Shown here: one piece after another, positions 43,045 to 51,274 of the stretch
How positions within the stretch are numbered: the stretch's first letter is position 1
Layout: every line of letters starts with the position of its first letter
NCBI RefSeq assembly: GCF_001571385.1
Contig: NZ_BCNW01000001.1
Span: 620,001 to 684,000 of the forward strand
Direction: 5' to 3'
Origin: Methanofollis ethanolicus
GTDB lineage: Archaea > Halobacteriota > Methanomicrobia > Methanomicrobiales > Methanofollaceae
Length of the DNA: 64,000 bases
The notes under the pieces: model-generated
Databases searched by the model: none
Seen by the model: only the letters and a program-made list of their open reading frames with translations
Told to the model about the DNA's origin: nothing
Program-made: the position numbers and the translations under genes

Positions 43045-44309
43045 CAGAGATAATGGTCCGGACAGAAGACCTTGGCGTCGCCTACGGAGACGTCCGGGTG
43101 CTGGAGGCGGTCTCCCTTGCAGTGACCGAAGGGTCCTTCATCGGGGTCCTCGGGCCGAACGGTTCGGGGAAGACCACCTTCCTCCGTGCGCTCTCCCGGA
43201 TCCTCGAACCTTCGGCCGGGACGGTCTCTATCGAGCAGAAAGAACTCTCGGAATTTTCGATCAGAGAACTTGCCACGCGGGTCGGTGCCGTCCCGCAGGA
43301 GACCGGCGTCACCTTTGCCTTCACCGTCGAGGAGATCGTGCAGATGGGCCGCCACCCCTATCTCGGCCCTCTCTCCTCGCTGAAAGAGGAGGACTACACG
43401 ATCTGCCGCCATGCGATGGAGCAGACCAACACCGCCCACCTTGCCGACCGCCTGATCACCGAGATCAGCGGGGGCGAGCGCCAGCGGGTTCTCATCGCCC
43501 GTGCCCTCGCCCAGCAACCGAAGGTCCTCCTCCTCGACGAACCCACCTCTCACCTCGACATCAGCCACCAGATCGAGATCCTCTCCATTATCAGGGGACT
43601 GACCCCCCGCGTCACGGTCATCGGCGTCTTTCACGACCTCAACCTTGCGGCATGCTTCTGCGACAGGATCGTCCTGCTGGAGAAGGGGCGGGTCGTCGCC
43701 GCCGGCACCCCGGCAGAGGTGCTCACCGACGAGACCATCCGCAGGGTCTTTGGGGTCGGGATGATGGTCCGGACCCACCCCCTCACCGGCCGGCCGTACC
43801 TCGTCCCGCGGTACGATCAGGCCCTGACCGGGGATGGCGGCGGTCTGCACATCCATGTCGTCTGCGGCGGGGCCACCGGGGCCGAGACGATGTACGCCCT
43901 CTCTGCCCGGGGGTACCGCCTCACGGCTGGCGTTCTTTCGGCTAACGATTCAGACTGTACTACAGCCGAGGCCCTCGGCATCGACGTCGTCAGGGAATCC
44001 CCCTTCGCCCCGATTTCGTCCACGTCCCTTGCGTCCCTTGCCGGTGTTCTCCAGACCGCCAATGCCGTCGTCGTCACCGAGATGCCGGTGGGGCCGGGGA
44101 ACATCGCCAACCTGAGGGCCCTCACCGGGTTGCAGGGCCCTCCCATTTTCGTCCTGGCGCATTCGGGGACACCCATTTCAGTGCGCGACTATACGGGTGG
44201 CGAGGCGACCGCTATCTTCTCGACGCTCTGCCGTGACGGTGCCGTGGCCGTCAGGAGCGTGCCCGAACTCCTGGAGAAACTGGGAGGCCTGGTGGCGGTC
44301 GGGGCATGA
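43041..44309 (+). CDS. btuD: BtuD/FecE-type ABC transporter ATPase with an extra C-terminal domain
   Basis: 422 residues. The ATPase (1-250) has Walker A GPNGSGKTT (about 38-46), the Q-loop, signature ISGGERQR, Walker B VLLLDEPTSHLD and the switch His in GVFHDLN. Residues about 262-422 form an extra alpha/beta domain of unknown role: LHIHVVCGGATGAETMYALSARGYRL, LSANDSDCTTAEALGIDVV and VVTEMPVGPGNIANLRAL. It looks like a Rossmann-type ligand-sensing domain. The domain could regulate the transporter; this is inferred. Overlaps both neighbours by 4 bp. Confidence 0.85.
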   Translation: MTEIMVRTEDLGVAYGDVRVLEAVSLAVTEGSFIGVLGPNGSGKTTFLRALSRILEPSAGTVSIEQKELSEFSIRELATRVGAVPQETGVTFAFTVEEIVQMGRHPYLGPLSSLKEEDYTICRHAMEQTNTAHLADRLITEISGGERQRVLIARALAQQPKVLLLDEPTSHLDISHQIEILSIIRGLTPRVTVIGVFHDLNLAACFCDRIVLLEKGRVVAAGTPAEVLTDETIRRVFGVGMMVRTHPLTGRPYLVPRYDQALTGDGGGLHIHVVCGGATGAETMYALSARGYRLTAGVLSANDSDCTTAEALGIDVVRESPFAPISSTSLASLAGVLQTANAVVVTEMPVGPGNIANLRALTGLQGPPIFVLAHSGTPISVRDYTGGEATAIFSTLCRDGAVAVRSVPELLEKLGGLVAVGA

Positions 44310-45040
44310 CCGTCCCTGTCGGCGCCTCCACCTACTGCCTCATGGACAGACCCCTCGTCGAGGCGCTGGAGGCCCTTGCCCGTGCCGTCCCCCTCGTCGA
44401 AATTCTTTCCGACTCCTCCCACTCACTCTTCTCCTGTGCCGACGTCTGCACATCATTCGATCTCAGGTACACCGTCCATGCCCCCACCTCCGACCTCAAT
44501 ATCGCCACCCCCAACGAGAGGATGCGAGAGGCGTCTGTGCAGATCATCGCCGACCTCGCCGTCATCTGCGACGAGATCGGGGCGGAGAGGCTTGTCATCC
44601 ATCCGGGCTTCTGCATGGAGAGGGGAGTATGGGCGGCGTCGGAGGCGGCGCTCCTCTCCTCCCTCAGCGACCTCTCCCGCCTCCAGGAGGGCGCCGCGGT
44701 CACCTTTGCGATCGAGAACATGGGCTCATGGAGTTGCTGCCACTTCAGGGACCCCGGCCTCCTGCCCGTTCTTGACGACCTCGGTCTCGGCTTCGCCCTC
44801 GACGTCGGCCACGCCTGCCTCACCGGCACTCTCGACGCCTTCCTCAGGGAAGGACGACCTGTCCACCTCCACCTCCACGACAACCGCGGCACGATGGACG
44901 AGCACGCCGCCTGCGGTTCTGGATGCATCGACTTTTCGGCCGTCAGGTCTGCCCTCTCCCCGTCGACGACCGCCGTTATCGAGGTGCTGAAACCAGCGGC
45001 TGTGGGGGAGAGCCTTGTATATCTGGATAGGATGTGGTGA
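44306..45040 (+). CDS. Xylose-isomerase-like TIM-barrel protein (AP endonuclease 2 superfamily)
   Basis: 244 residues. TIM-barrel metal-site features: VHAPTSDLN (about 57-65), LVIHPGFC (about 97-104), IENMGSW with the Glu ligand (about 138), LDVGHACL (about 165-172), and VHLHLHDNRG (about 190-199). All expected His/Glu/Asp ligands appear present. Such proteins are sugar isomerases/epimerases or endonuclease IV relatives. Its 4-bp overlap with the corrinoid-type ATPase gene suggests a role on an imported substrate, perhaps its ribose or nucleotide part; that is speculation. Confidence 0.75.
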   Translation: MTVPVGASTYCLMDRPLVEALEALARAVPLVEILSDSSHSLFSCADVCTSFDLRYTVHAPTSDLNIATPNERMREASVQIIADLAVICDEIGAERLVIHPGFCMERGVWAASEAALLSSLSDLSRLQEGAAVTFAIENMGSWSCCHFRDPGLLPVLDDLGLGFALDVGHACLTGTLDAFLREGRPVHLHLHDNRGTMDEHAACGSGCIDFSAVRSALSPSTTAVIEVLKPAAVGESLVYLDRMW

Positions 45041-45049
45041 GGGGAGGTT

Positions 45050-45130
45050 GGGGCTCTCCTCCGGGGGGCTTTTGCCCCCCGGCCCCCCGCGTTAGGATAT
45101 GCGGGGATGGCAATCCTCTCTTCAGCATTT
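45050..45130 (-). repeat. G-rich palindromic repeat related to the MITE interior
   Basis: On the minus strand: GAAGAGAGGATTGCCATCCCC, then CATATCCTAACGCGGGGGG, then the palindrome CCGGGGGG-CAAAA-GCCCCCCGG. The block order equals the interior of the elements at 28520 and 31120, but the terminal repeats are missing. It starts 10 bp after the TIM-barrel gene and may serve as its terminator. Confidence 0.5.
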
Positions 45131-45185
45131 TCTGCTCTATCTTCCCTGTTCCTATCATGAGTGGGGAACGAGCGATAGCAAACTC

Positions 45186-45300
45186 GAGAAGACCGTTAGG
45201 TCTTCGAGGTGCGAGCAGAGCGAGCTTGAGAAAGCCATTCGATTTTCGAGTAGTCCCCTGTGAACTTTAGAGGGAAGGCAGAGGGCAAGTGCTCTTTCAG
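45186..45300 (+). repeat. Dispersed intergenic repeat, copy B
   Basis: GAGAAGACC-GTTA-GGTCTTCGAGGTGCGAG, then GCTTGAGAAAG...TAGTCCC and GGGAAGGCAG follow the same order as copy A at 7648. Again the location is between two converging genes. The remainder of 45300-45407 has no gene; a T7 run on the minus strand (45408-45414) can end the mtr transcript. Confidence 0.6.
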
Positions 45301-45425
45301 AGATCCGCCTGAAGCGTTTTTTCCGGGCCTGATGTTCATCACACCCACGTACCAACAGAACCCACGCGAAGGTGCATACAAAGTCCCGCACTGCCGGGGA
45401 CAAACAGAAAAAAAGGAGATTGGAT

Positions 45426-46448
45426 TTAGACGAGCATCTTGATCGGGTGCTTCTCGGCCTTGAGTTCGCCGCCGAGCTCCTTGAGAGCCTCGGTAAGGAC
45501 GATGTCGCTGAATGCAGCCGCGGTGGCGATGCCCTCCATGTTCTCGATAGGCCCGAACATGATCAGGTCCGCACCGAGGGTCATGGCCATGATGTTGCAG
45601 CCGATATCAGGGGCCGCCCATGCCGTCTGCCTGATGCCTTCCATGCCGCCGAAGTGGTGGTGGGACATCTGCTCGAGGAGGAGGTCCTTGCCCTCGTACT
45701 GGGAGGCGAGGACGCTCTTGCGCCAGCGCTTGAGCCAGGTCCAGGAGACAGTCATGTTGTGGTAGGCGCCGCCGGTCGGCATGCCGTGGATCGCCTTGCA
45801 GGCGAGGATCTCACGGAAGGAGCCGCCGGATCCGAGGCCGAGCGGAGTGGCCGCAGTGTCGAGGATCGGGCGGGTGATGCCGCACTCCGCGGCAATGTCG
45901 AGCATGGACTGTGCCTGGCCAGCAACGCCGCCCTCGGCGAGCACCTTCTCACGGCCGACGACCGACGGGTCGCCGGGGTTGAAGGCGAGGACAATCGCTG
46001 AGTTGACGTCCGAGTTTTTCAGGGCCTCGATGCTCTCCGGGGTGATGGAGCCGTTGATCGAGTTGTAGATCGCACGGTCCGCGATGCCGACCTCGGTGAC
46101 GTACTTGCAGGCGTGAGCGAGTGCGTCCGGGGCCGAAGAGTCCATCAGGAACGGGGTCTTGTCGTCGATCGAGCAGAACCAGTCGAAGTAACTCTCGAAC
46201 GCCTCGCCGTGCTCGGCGATGATCTGGATGAAGAACGGGTTCCCGGTCTGGTCATACAGTTCCTGGGTCCGGTTCCAGAGCGCCTCGGCCTTTGCCTTGT
46301 CGATCTTTCCGGTGTGGTCGTCGAGCACTACCTCATGCTTGTTGTAGAAGATGGATGCGCCAAGCACTCTCGGGTACTCGCCCGGCTGGCCACCGATCTT
46401 GATGCCGTTAAAGTCCCAAACGGCCTGTTCCTTCTCAAACTTGAACAT
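45426..46448 (-). CDS. mtrH: Methyl-H4MPT:CoM methyltransferase subunit H
   Basis: 340 residues, cytosolic TIM-barrel subunit that moves the methyl group from methyl-tetrahydromethanopterin to the cob(I)amide of MtrA. Landmarks are FKFEKEQAVWDFNGIKIGGQPGEYP (in pieces), GSIFYNKHEVVLDDH-like start region, DSSAPDALAHACKYV and LGLGSGGSFREILACKAIHGMPTGGAYHN (in pieces). GGAGGCGAGATCAGT precedes the ATG. Last gene of mtr; its tail is followed by a T run. Confidence 0.96.
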   Translation of the reverse strand: MFKFEKEQAVWDFNGIKIGGQPGEYPRVLGASIFYNKHEVVLDDHTGKIDKAKAEALWNRTQELYDQTGNPFFIQIIAEHGEAFESYFDWFCSIDDKTPFLMDSSAPDALAHACKYVTEVGIADRAIYNSINGSITPESIEALKNSDVNSAIVLAFNPGDPSVVGREKVLAEGGVAGQAQSMLDIAAECGITRPILDTAATPLGLGSGGSFREILACKAIHGMPTGGAYHNMTVSWTWLKRWRKSVLASQYEGKDLLLEQMSHHHFGGMEGIRQTAWAAPDIGCNIMAMTLGADLIMFGPIENMEGIATAAAFSDIVLTEALKELGGELKAEKHPIKMLV

Positions 46449-46463
46449 ACTGATCTCGCCTCC

Positions 46464-47207
46464 TTACATCATCAGTTTCATTATTTTCGGGAGCAGGAAC
46501 ACGATCATCTCAAAGACGACCAGTCCGGCCACCAGTCCATAGAGAATGCCGATGTCACGGCCGATTTTACGACCGACACGCTGGGCGACCTCGGCATTTA
46601 CGAACTCAATCTTCGTTTCGATGTCATCGAGTCTCTTCTCGATCTCGAGGAACTGCGGGTTTGCACCGGCGACCGCTGCACCAGCGGCACCGCCCTCAGC
46701 TTCCTTGACTTCGACGACAATCGGTGCCTCGCCGAATGCTCCGGGGTCCTTGCCCTTGAGTTCGGCGATCTTCGCCTTGATTGCGCCGAGGTCTTCGGAC
46801 TCCATGATATCGACGATCTCGGTCTGGGCCTGGAAGCGCTTGATCGCCGCGTCATCGAGGTTCTCGATGAAGGGGATAGCGCCCTGCGACCCGACAACCT
46901 TGCCGCCCTCGACGCCGCCCTCATGGAGAGCCTTGAGGGTCTGGCCGGACAGGTGTCCCTTGACCTCGGTACCACAGAGGAGGACAAATCTGATGTTCGG
47001 GTTTGCGACGATGTTTGCGATGACCTTTTCAAGGCCGAGGTTCTCGGTCTTGCAGGACCCGCAGAGTGCTGCGCCTGCGTCACAGATAGCCTGCTCGTCG
47101 AGGTGGGAGCCCATGGTGACGACTGCGACACAGGAATTTGCGTCGCCCGAGTGGAAGTCACCCTTTACGAGGGGCCATCCACTTGCCGGTGATGTCTTGT
47201 CTGCCAT
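46464..47207 (-). CDS. Fusion protein: second MtrA corrinoid domain joined to MtrG
   Basis: 247 residues from ATG 47207 (GAGGTGA 6 bp upstream). Residues 1-175 are the cytosolic MtrA domain, with only about three substitutions relative to the canonical MtrA encoded at 47416 (for example ESGI/EGGV and FVD/IVD). The Co-ligating His is kept (His85 in VKGHLSGQ). After an Ala/Gly linker, residues 185-247 are Mtr[21 protein letters not shown], then [12 protein letters not shown] and a C-terminal membrane helix. No separate mtrG exists in the operon, so this protein must supply MtrG. MtrA's own membrane helix is replaced by that of MtrG. Whether the second corrinoid site is active is unknown. Confidence 0.88.
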   Translation of the reverse strand: MADKTSPASGWPLVKGDFHSGDANSCVAVVTMGSHLDEQAICDAGAALCGSCKTENLGLEKVIANIVANPNIRFVLLCGTEVKGHLSGQTLKALHEGGVEGGKVVGSQGAIPFIENLDDAAIKRFQAQTEIVDIMESEDLGAIKAKIAELKGKDPGAFGEAPIVVEVKEAEGGAAGAAVAGANPQFLEIEKRLDDIETKIEFVNAEVAQRVGRKIGRDIGILYGLVAGLVVFEMIVFLLPKIMKLMM

Positions 47208-47217
47208 TTTCTTCACC

Positions 47218-47415
47218 TCAGATCAGGAATGCCGGCACCAGGATCAGGGCAAGCGAGATGAGCATCCCGACAGCAAAGCCGGGGATCCCTGAGTCCATGA
47301 TGCCGGAGTCGAGTTTGTTCGTCCTGGCGGAGATCTGTGCCTTGAACTTGATGTCAGCCATGATACTGTCGATGGCGGCCATCCTGATTGCGCCAGATTT
47401 CTTTTCTTCTGCCAT
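47218..47415 (-). CDS. mtrF: Methyl-H4MPT:CoM methyltransferase subunit F
   Basis: 65 residues: soluble helix ([29 protein letters not shown] in pieces) plus one membrane helix ([21 protein letters not shown] in part). It resembles the C-terminal anchor of MtrA, as is known for MtrF. It lies between the two mtrA-containing genes, with its start directly after the mtrA stop. Confidence 0.88.
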   Translation of the reverse strand: MAEEKKSGAIRMAAIDSIMADIKFKAQISARTNKLDSGIMDSGIPGFAVGMLISLALILVPAFLI

Positions 47416-48144
47416 TTAGAGCGCCCCCATCCAGAGGAAACCGAGCAGGGCGAAGGAGACGATCAGGCCGATCATCAGGCCCTCAACCTTGCCCGAGTAG
47501 ACACCGGCAGCAAACCTGTTGCGGTAGCCGATGTCGGTGACCATCTTCTCGATAGTCTTGAAGCGGGCGTGGATGAGTGCAAGGTCGCCGTTCATCTCGA
47601 CGATCTCGCCGCCTTCCTCCTCTGCACCGCCGCCTTCTTCCTTGACTTCGACGACAATCGGTGCTTCGCCGAATGCTCCGGGGTCCTTGCCCTTGAGTTC
47701 GGCGATCTTCGCCTTGATTGCGCCGAGGTCTTCGGACTCCATGATATCGACGAATTCGGTCTGGGCCTGGAAGCGCTTGATCGCCGCGTCATCGAGGTTC
47801 TCGATGAAGGGGATTGCGCCCTGCGACCCGACAACCTTGCCGCCCTCAATGCCGCTCTCGTGGAGAGCCTTGAGGGTCTGGCCGGACAGGTGTCCCTTGA
47901 CCTCGGTACCACAGAGGAGGACAAATCTGATGTTCGGGTTTGCGACGATGTTTGCGATGACCTTTTCAAGGCCGAGGTTCTCGGTCTTGCAGGATCCGCA
48001 GAGTGCCGCGCCTGCGTCACAGATGGCCTGCTCGTCGAGGTGGGAGCCCATGGTGACGACTGCGACACAGGAATTTGCGTCGCCCGAGTGGAAGTCACCC
48101 TTTACGAGGGGCCATCCACTTGCCGGTGATGTCTTGTCTGCCAT
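47416..48144 (-). CDS. mtrA: Methyl-H4MPT:CoM methyltransferase subunit A (canonical)
   Basis: 242 residues from ATG 48144 (GAGGTGA upstream; an ATG-like codon 9 bp earlier is rejected). Cytosolic corrinoid-binding domain 1-175 with His85 (VKGHLSGQ) matching the cobalt-ligating His84 of Methanothermobacter MtrA. A Glu/Gly-rich linker ([13 protein letters not shown]) leads to the C-terminal part [23 protein letters not shown] and one membrane helix. The corrinoid accepts the methyl group from MtrH and passes it to coenzyme M, driving sodium export. Confidence 0.95.
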   Translation of the reverse strand: MADKTSPASGWPLVKGDFHSGDANSCVAVVTMGSHLDEQAICDAGAALCGSCKTENLGLEKVIANIVANPNIRFVLLCGTEVKGHLSGQTLKALHESGIEGGKVVGSQGAIPFIENLDDAAIKRFQAQTEFVDIMESEDLGAIKAKIAELKGKDPGAFGEAPIVVEVKEEGGGAEEEGGEIVEMNGDLALIHARFKTIEKMVTDIGYRNRFAAGVYSGKVEGLMIGLIVSFALLGFLWMGAL

Positions 48145-48154
48145 TTTTTTCACC

Positions 48155-48439
48155 TCAGATCAGTGCGAGGGCGATAATCCCCGCAAGGAGCAGTCCTACA
48201 GCGAGACCATACCAGAGTGCGGTGACACCGCCGGCGACGACCAGAGACTTCTCTCTGCCCGGATACGAGGCAAGGAAACTGCCTTCGCCCGAGAGCATGC
48301 CGACGAGGTCGTCGGAGATCTTCTCGAGTTCGGCGACCTTGTCGATCACCGGCTGATAGGAAACTCCTGCCGTGGTGACAACGCCGACCATCGGGTCGAC
48401 GACCAGCCCGAATTCGGGCAGTACGTGGACATATCCCAT
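48155..48439 (-). CDS. mtrB: Methyl-H4MPT:CoM methyltransferase subunit B
   Basis: 94 residues. N-terminal soluble part [18 protein letters not shown] and [19 protein letters not shown], then one C-terminal membrane helix ([22 protein letters not shown] in part). Typical MtrB. Shares one base with the mtrC stop and precedes mtrA by 10 bp. Confidence 0.93.
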   Translation of the reverse strand: MGYVHVLPEFGLVVDPMVGVVTTAGVSYQPVIDKVAELEKISDDLVGMLSGEGSFLASYPGREKSLVVAGGVTALWYGLAVGLLLAGIIALALI

Positions 48440-49305
48440 TAGTCCTCACCCTTTGGTTCCAGAATCGGCTTTGCGTCGAGCCATGCGAACGCGTCGCGCT
48501 TCGAGAGTTCGAGGAAGCGGGCGTAGGTGTAGTACCAGCCGGCGACTGCCACGATGAGGGAGAGAACTGCCGCACCGATGCCAACGAAGGCAAAGGAGAT
48601 CACGGCGACCGGGATCATGGAGAGGAAGCCGCACTCTGCGGCGAGCATGAGGGTCCGGTCCTGCTTCTCGCCGGGGCCGAGGCAGGCGTTGAATGGGTGC
48701 TGCAGCGCGATGGAGCCGAGCATGAAGGAGACTGCCACGAGACAGCCGCCAAGGACCGTGAATTCGAAGTTCTTCATGGCAAGAGGCCCGAGAATGGCGA
48801 TCTCGCGTGCAGAGAGGGCTTCGAACCCGAATCCTCCGGCCATGACGGCCGTGAAGCCCATGAGGACGATTGCACCGATGATGGCCATCTCGGTGAGCGA
48901 GCGGACCATGACCGGGATGTTCATCCTCATGACGTTGTTTGCAAGCCAGCCGGCCACTCCGCCGATGATGGCGCCGAAGACGACGGCCATGATGGGGGAG
49001 AGGAACATGCTGTTGAACACGTCTGCGGTCGCAAGGAGCATGGCGATGACGCCGGAGCCGAATGCGATCATACCGGCAGAAGGCACGCCGGTTCCGATAC
49101 CGTAACTGCAGAGGTGCTTGATGGTGTCAGTGCCCCATATCAGGGCGAAGACTGCCGCAAGGCCGCCGAAGAGAGCGGCGTACTCGACAGAGAGGTACTG
49201 GTTCAGGTAGGTCAGGTACAGGCAGACAATCGATCCCACAAGACCATATGCCATGATCGTGTTGTGGGGAATGCCACCCTTTGACGCGGTAACTTGTACT
49301 GTCAT
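48439..49305 (-). CDS. mtrC: Methyl-H4MPT:CoM methyltransferase subunit C
   Basis: 288 residues from ATG 49305; an upstream in-frame start 15 bp earlier overlaps mtrD and is unlikely. About eight membrane helices. Conserved SYGIGTGVPSAGMIAFGSGVI and ALQHPFNACLGPGEKQDRTL. MtrC, D and E form the membrane core linked to sodium translocation. Confidence 0.94.
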   Translation of the reverse strand: MTVQVTASKGGIPHNTIMAYGLVGSIVCLYLTYLNQYLSVEYAALFGGLAAVFALIWGTDTIKHLCSYGIGTGVPSAGMIAFGSGVIAMLLATADVFNSMFLSPIMAVVFGAIIGGVAGWLANNVMRMNIPVMVRSLTEMAIIGAIVLMGFTAVMAGGFGFEALSAREIAILGPLAMKNFEFTVLGGCLVAVSFMLGSIALQHPFNACLGPGEKQDRTLMLAAECGFLSMIPVAVISFAFVGIGAAVLSLIVAVAGWYYTYARFLELSKRDAFAWLDAKPILEPKGED

Positions 49306-49306
49306 T

Positions 49307-50146
49307 TTACACCACCACAATCAGGACTGCAAACAGACCGGCAACTGCCGAAGCGACTGCGCACCCGATGACGGCACGGGGGAAGCGCTTGAACTTCGGG
49401 TCGTGGGGGCCTTCGATCGTGCCCGTGATGTTGTACGCAGCAAGCACGGCGTTCATGAGGAACATGCCGACGGCGAAGATGCCCGCAAGAGAGACGGCGA
49501 CAGGGAGTACGTCCGCAGCGGTCGCGCTGAAGAGCTCGGGGAGCTTTGCGGCGTAGACCTGGAGGAGCTCGTAGTAGATGAGCGTACCGCCGGCACCGCC
49601 GAGCATACCGCCGATCACGCCGCCAACATAGGAGATGAATGGCAGGCCGTGGCCTTCAGTGCCCTGGGACTTGTACTCGGCCTGGGAGTCGCCGGTGATC
49701 GGGTCCTTTGCGACCTTGCCTGATGCGGCCGGGATACCCATGCCGAAGATGTAGACGATGTTGACCATCAAACAGGTGACTGCCATCAGGAGACCGCCGC
49801 CGATAGCGCCGGCAGCAATGACAATGGCGATGCCGAACGCGGGGTTCGCCGCGGCCCATGCGCCGCCGAAGAGACCGGCAAGGCCGGCACCGGCTGCGAG
49901 CATGGCGACACCGGTTGCAATGCCCGGAGACTGGCCCATGGCTGCAGGTGCGCCGCCGACCGGCACGAAGTGAACACCGAAGCCGATGAGAAGGCCGCCG
50001 ATGATCACGCCGATAAGAGCGGCGAGGGCGAAGTTCGCAAAGACTGCCGCGATGGCAACCGCCGCGATGATGATCACGATGCCGATAACAGATGCGACCG
50101 GGTTGATGCCCTCGGAGGCACTGGGCTTGGCTGCAATTGCGGTCAT
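49307..50146 (-). CDS. mtrD: Methyl-H4MPT:CoM methyltransferase subunit D
   Basis: 279 residues with six to seven membrane helices. The conserved loop GVHFVPVGGAPAAMGQSPGIATGVAML (in pieces) and KVAKDPITGDSQAEYKSQGTEGHGLPFISYVGG (in pieces), with the charged residues known for MtrD. The start overlaps the mtrE stop by 4 bp. Confidence 0.95.
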   Translation of the reverse strand: MTAIAAKPSASEGINPVASVIGIVIIIAAVAIAAVFANFALAALIGVIIGGLLIGFGVHFVPVGGAPAAMGQSPGIATGVAMLAAGAGLAGLFGGAWAAANPAFGIAIVIAAGAIGGGLLMAVTCLMVNIVYIFGMGIPAASGKVAKDPITGDSQAEYKSQGTEGHGLPFISYVGGVIGGMLGGAGGTLIYYELLQVYAAKLPELFSATAADVLPVAVSLAGIFAVGMFLMNAVLAAYNITGTIEGPHDPKFKRFPRAVIGCAVASAVAGLFAVLIVVV

Positions 50147-51042
50147 GCAGATGCCTCCTCAGCCTTGACGTACGGGCCGTAGTTCTTCCTGGCCCAGACT
50201 TCGATGTAACGGTCGATGATCATGAAGATCAGGATAATGACGACACCGGCGATGATCGCACCCCATCCTCCGGCGACGCTCTCGAAGAGAACGGTTCTCC
50301 AGAGTTCGAGGAACACGATCAGACCGAAGCAGACACCCGATGCCGGGCCGCCGAGTTTGGCGGTGAACCAGCCGTTGTCAAGGGAGCTGCGCTGACCGGC
50401 CTCGGCGTACCTGACAATGTTGCCGGACGCGGAGATCGGCACACCGGCGCCGAAGTTCTGGGTCTGGTACTGGCGTTCCTTGCCATAGAACGGGTTGCCG
50501 GTTGCGGACCCGGCGGCACCGAGGGCGATACCCCAGACGATGCCGAGAAGAGGCAGCGGGAACGGGTGACCGAGAGCTGCGACGAGGAGGTAACACATCG
50601 CTACGGTCGTAAATATTGCAACAAAGGCGTGAGCCATTGTGACGGTGGTCACCGACTTGATGACATCGATGTACACCGGCTGTTCAAACTTGGAAAGACT
50701 CGCAGTCCTGCCAAGATAAGCGGTTGTTGCATACACACCCTGCACAAATACCGCAAGTGCGGATGCGATGACAATCGCGAGCACCGGGTTCATCCCGGTG
50801 ATCATGAATGCCCAGGCCACGCCTGCGCTGATAGTGACCCACAGACCATATGCGGGCGGTTCGCCGGATACTGCTTTGTTGTAGATCCGGTGAATGTAGC
50901 CCATCTGTGGAGCCAGCTGGACCTGAGAGTTCGGGTCACCCTGTGATCCGATGTTGGACTCAGTATCCTCAGCAGCGCCGGCAACGGTGGCGAGAGCACC
51001 TGCCAATGCTGTGACTCCTATGCCTAATAATACGCTTTCCAT
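50143..51042 (-). CDS. mtrE: Methyl-H4MPT:CoM methyltransferase subunit E
   Basis: 299 residues from ATG 51042 (GGGAGGGAGACGA upstream); a start 30 bp earlier is rejected. About six to seven membrane helices. Typical MtrE stretches are GSQGDPNSQVQLAPQMGYIHRIYNKAVSGEPP (in pieces) and GNPFYGKERQYQTQNFGAGVPISASG (in pieces), carrying the conserved acidic residue set considered for sodium transport. First gene of the eight-cistron mtr operon. Confidence 0.95.
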   Translation of the reverse strand: MESVLLGIGVTALAGALATVAGAAEDTESNIGSQGDPNSQVQLAPQMGYIHRIYNKAVSGEPPAYGLWVTISAGVAWAFMITGMNPVLAIVIASALAVFVQGVYATTAYLGRTASLSKFEQPVYIDVIKSVTTVTMAHAFVAIFTTVAMCYLLVAALGHPFPLPLLGIVWGIALGAAGSATGNPFYGKERQYQTQNFGAGVPISASGNIVRYAEAGQRSSLDNGWFTAKLGGPASGVCFGLIVFLELWRTVLFESVAGGWGAIIAGVVIILIFMIIDRYIEVWARKNYGPYVKAEEASA

Positions 51043-51139
51043 TCGTCTCCCTCCCAGCGCACAGAGATGCACGAGAGTTTTCAGTTCGCGTTACCACAGA
51101 GATGGAGTTCAAACTCGTTGTGGTTCATTTAACAGTCGT

Positions 51140-51165
51140 TTATGATTTAATTAAATGTTTCGGAA
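51140..51165 (-). promoter_or_regulatory. Promoter of the mtr operon
   Basis: On the minus strand ATTTAATTAAATCATAAAC (51139-51157) is the only strongly AT-rich TATA-like element before mtrE. It would give a leader of about 75 nt. Confidence 0.45.
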
Positions 51166-51203
51166 AGTATTGGGATTAATCCAATTATCTGGTTTAAATC
51201 TCC

Positions 51204-51258
51204 CAAACGGGCGAGATACTGCCGGTTTCGGCATGCCCGTTTGTCGTAGGTAAAAAAA
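51204..51258 (-). terminator. mcr operon terminator region with nested inverted repeat
   Basis: On the minus strand a T8 run (51258-51251) follows the mcrA stop by about 15 bp. Beyond it lies a 9-bp stem CAAACGGGC/GCCCGTTTG (51204-51212 with 51235-51243) that encloses a second stem TGCCG-GTTT-CGGCA (51220-51233). The poly-U run is probably the true terminator; the nested hairpin may protect the 3' end or separate mcr from mtr. Confidence 0.55.
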
Positions 51259-51274
51259 AGTTGAGTTGGGAAAT

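Noticed and set aside
47218-48153. Assembly duplication of mtrA as an artefact
   Set aside because: The two copies diverge sharply in the C-terminal thirds (MtrA anchor versus MtrG), have a real mtrF gene between them, and show scattered substitutions, so a simple assembly repeat is unlikely.
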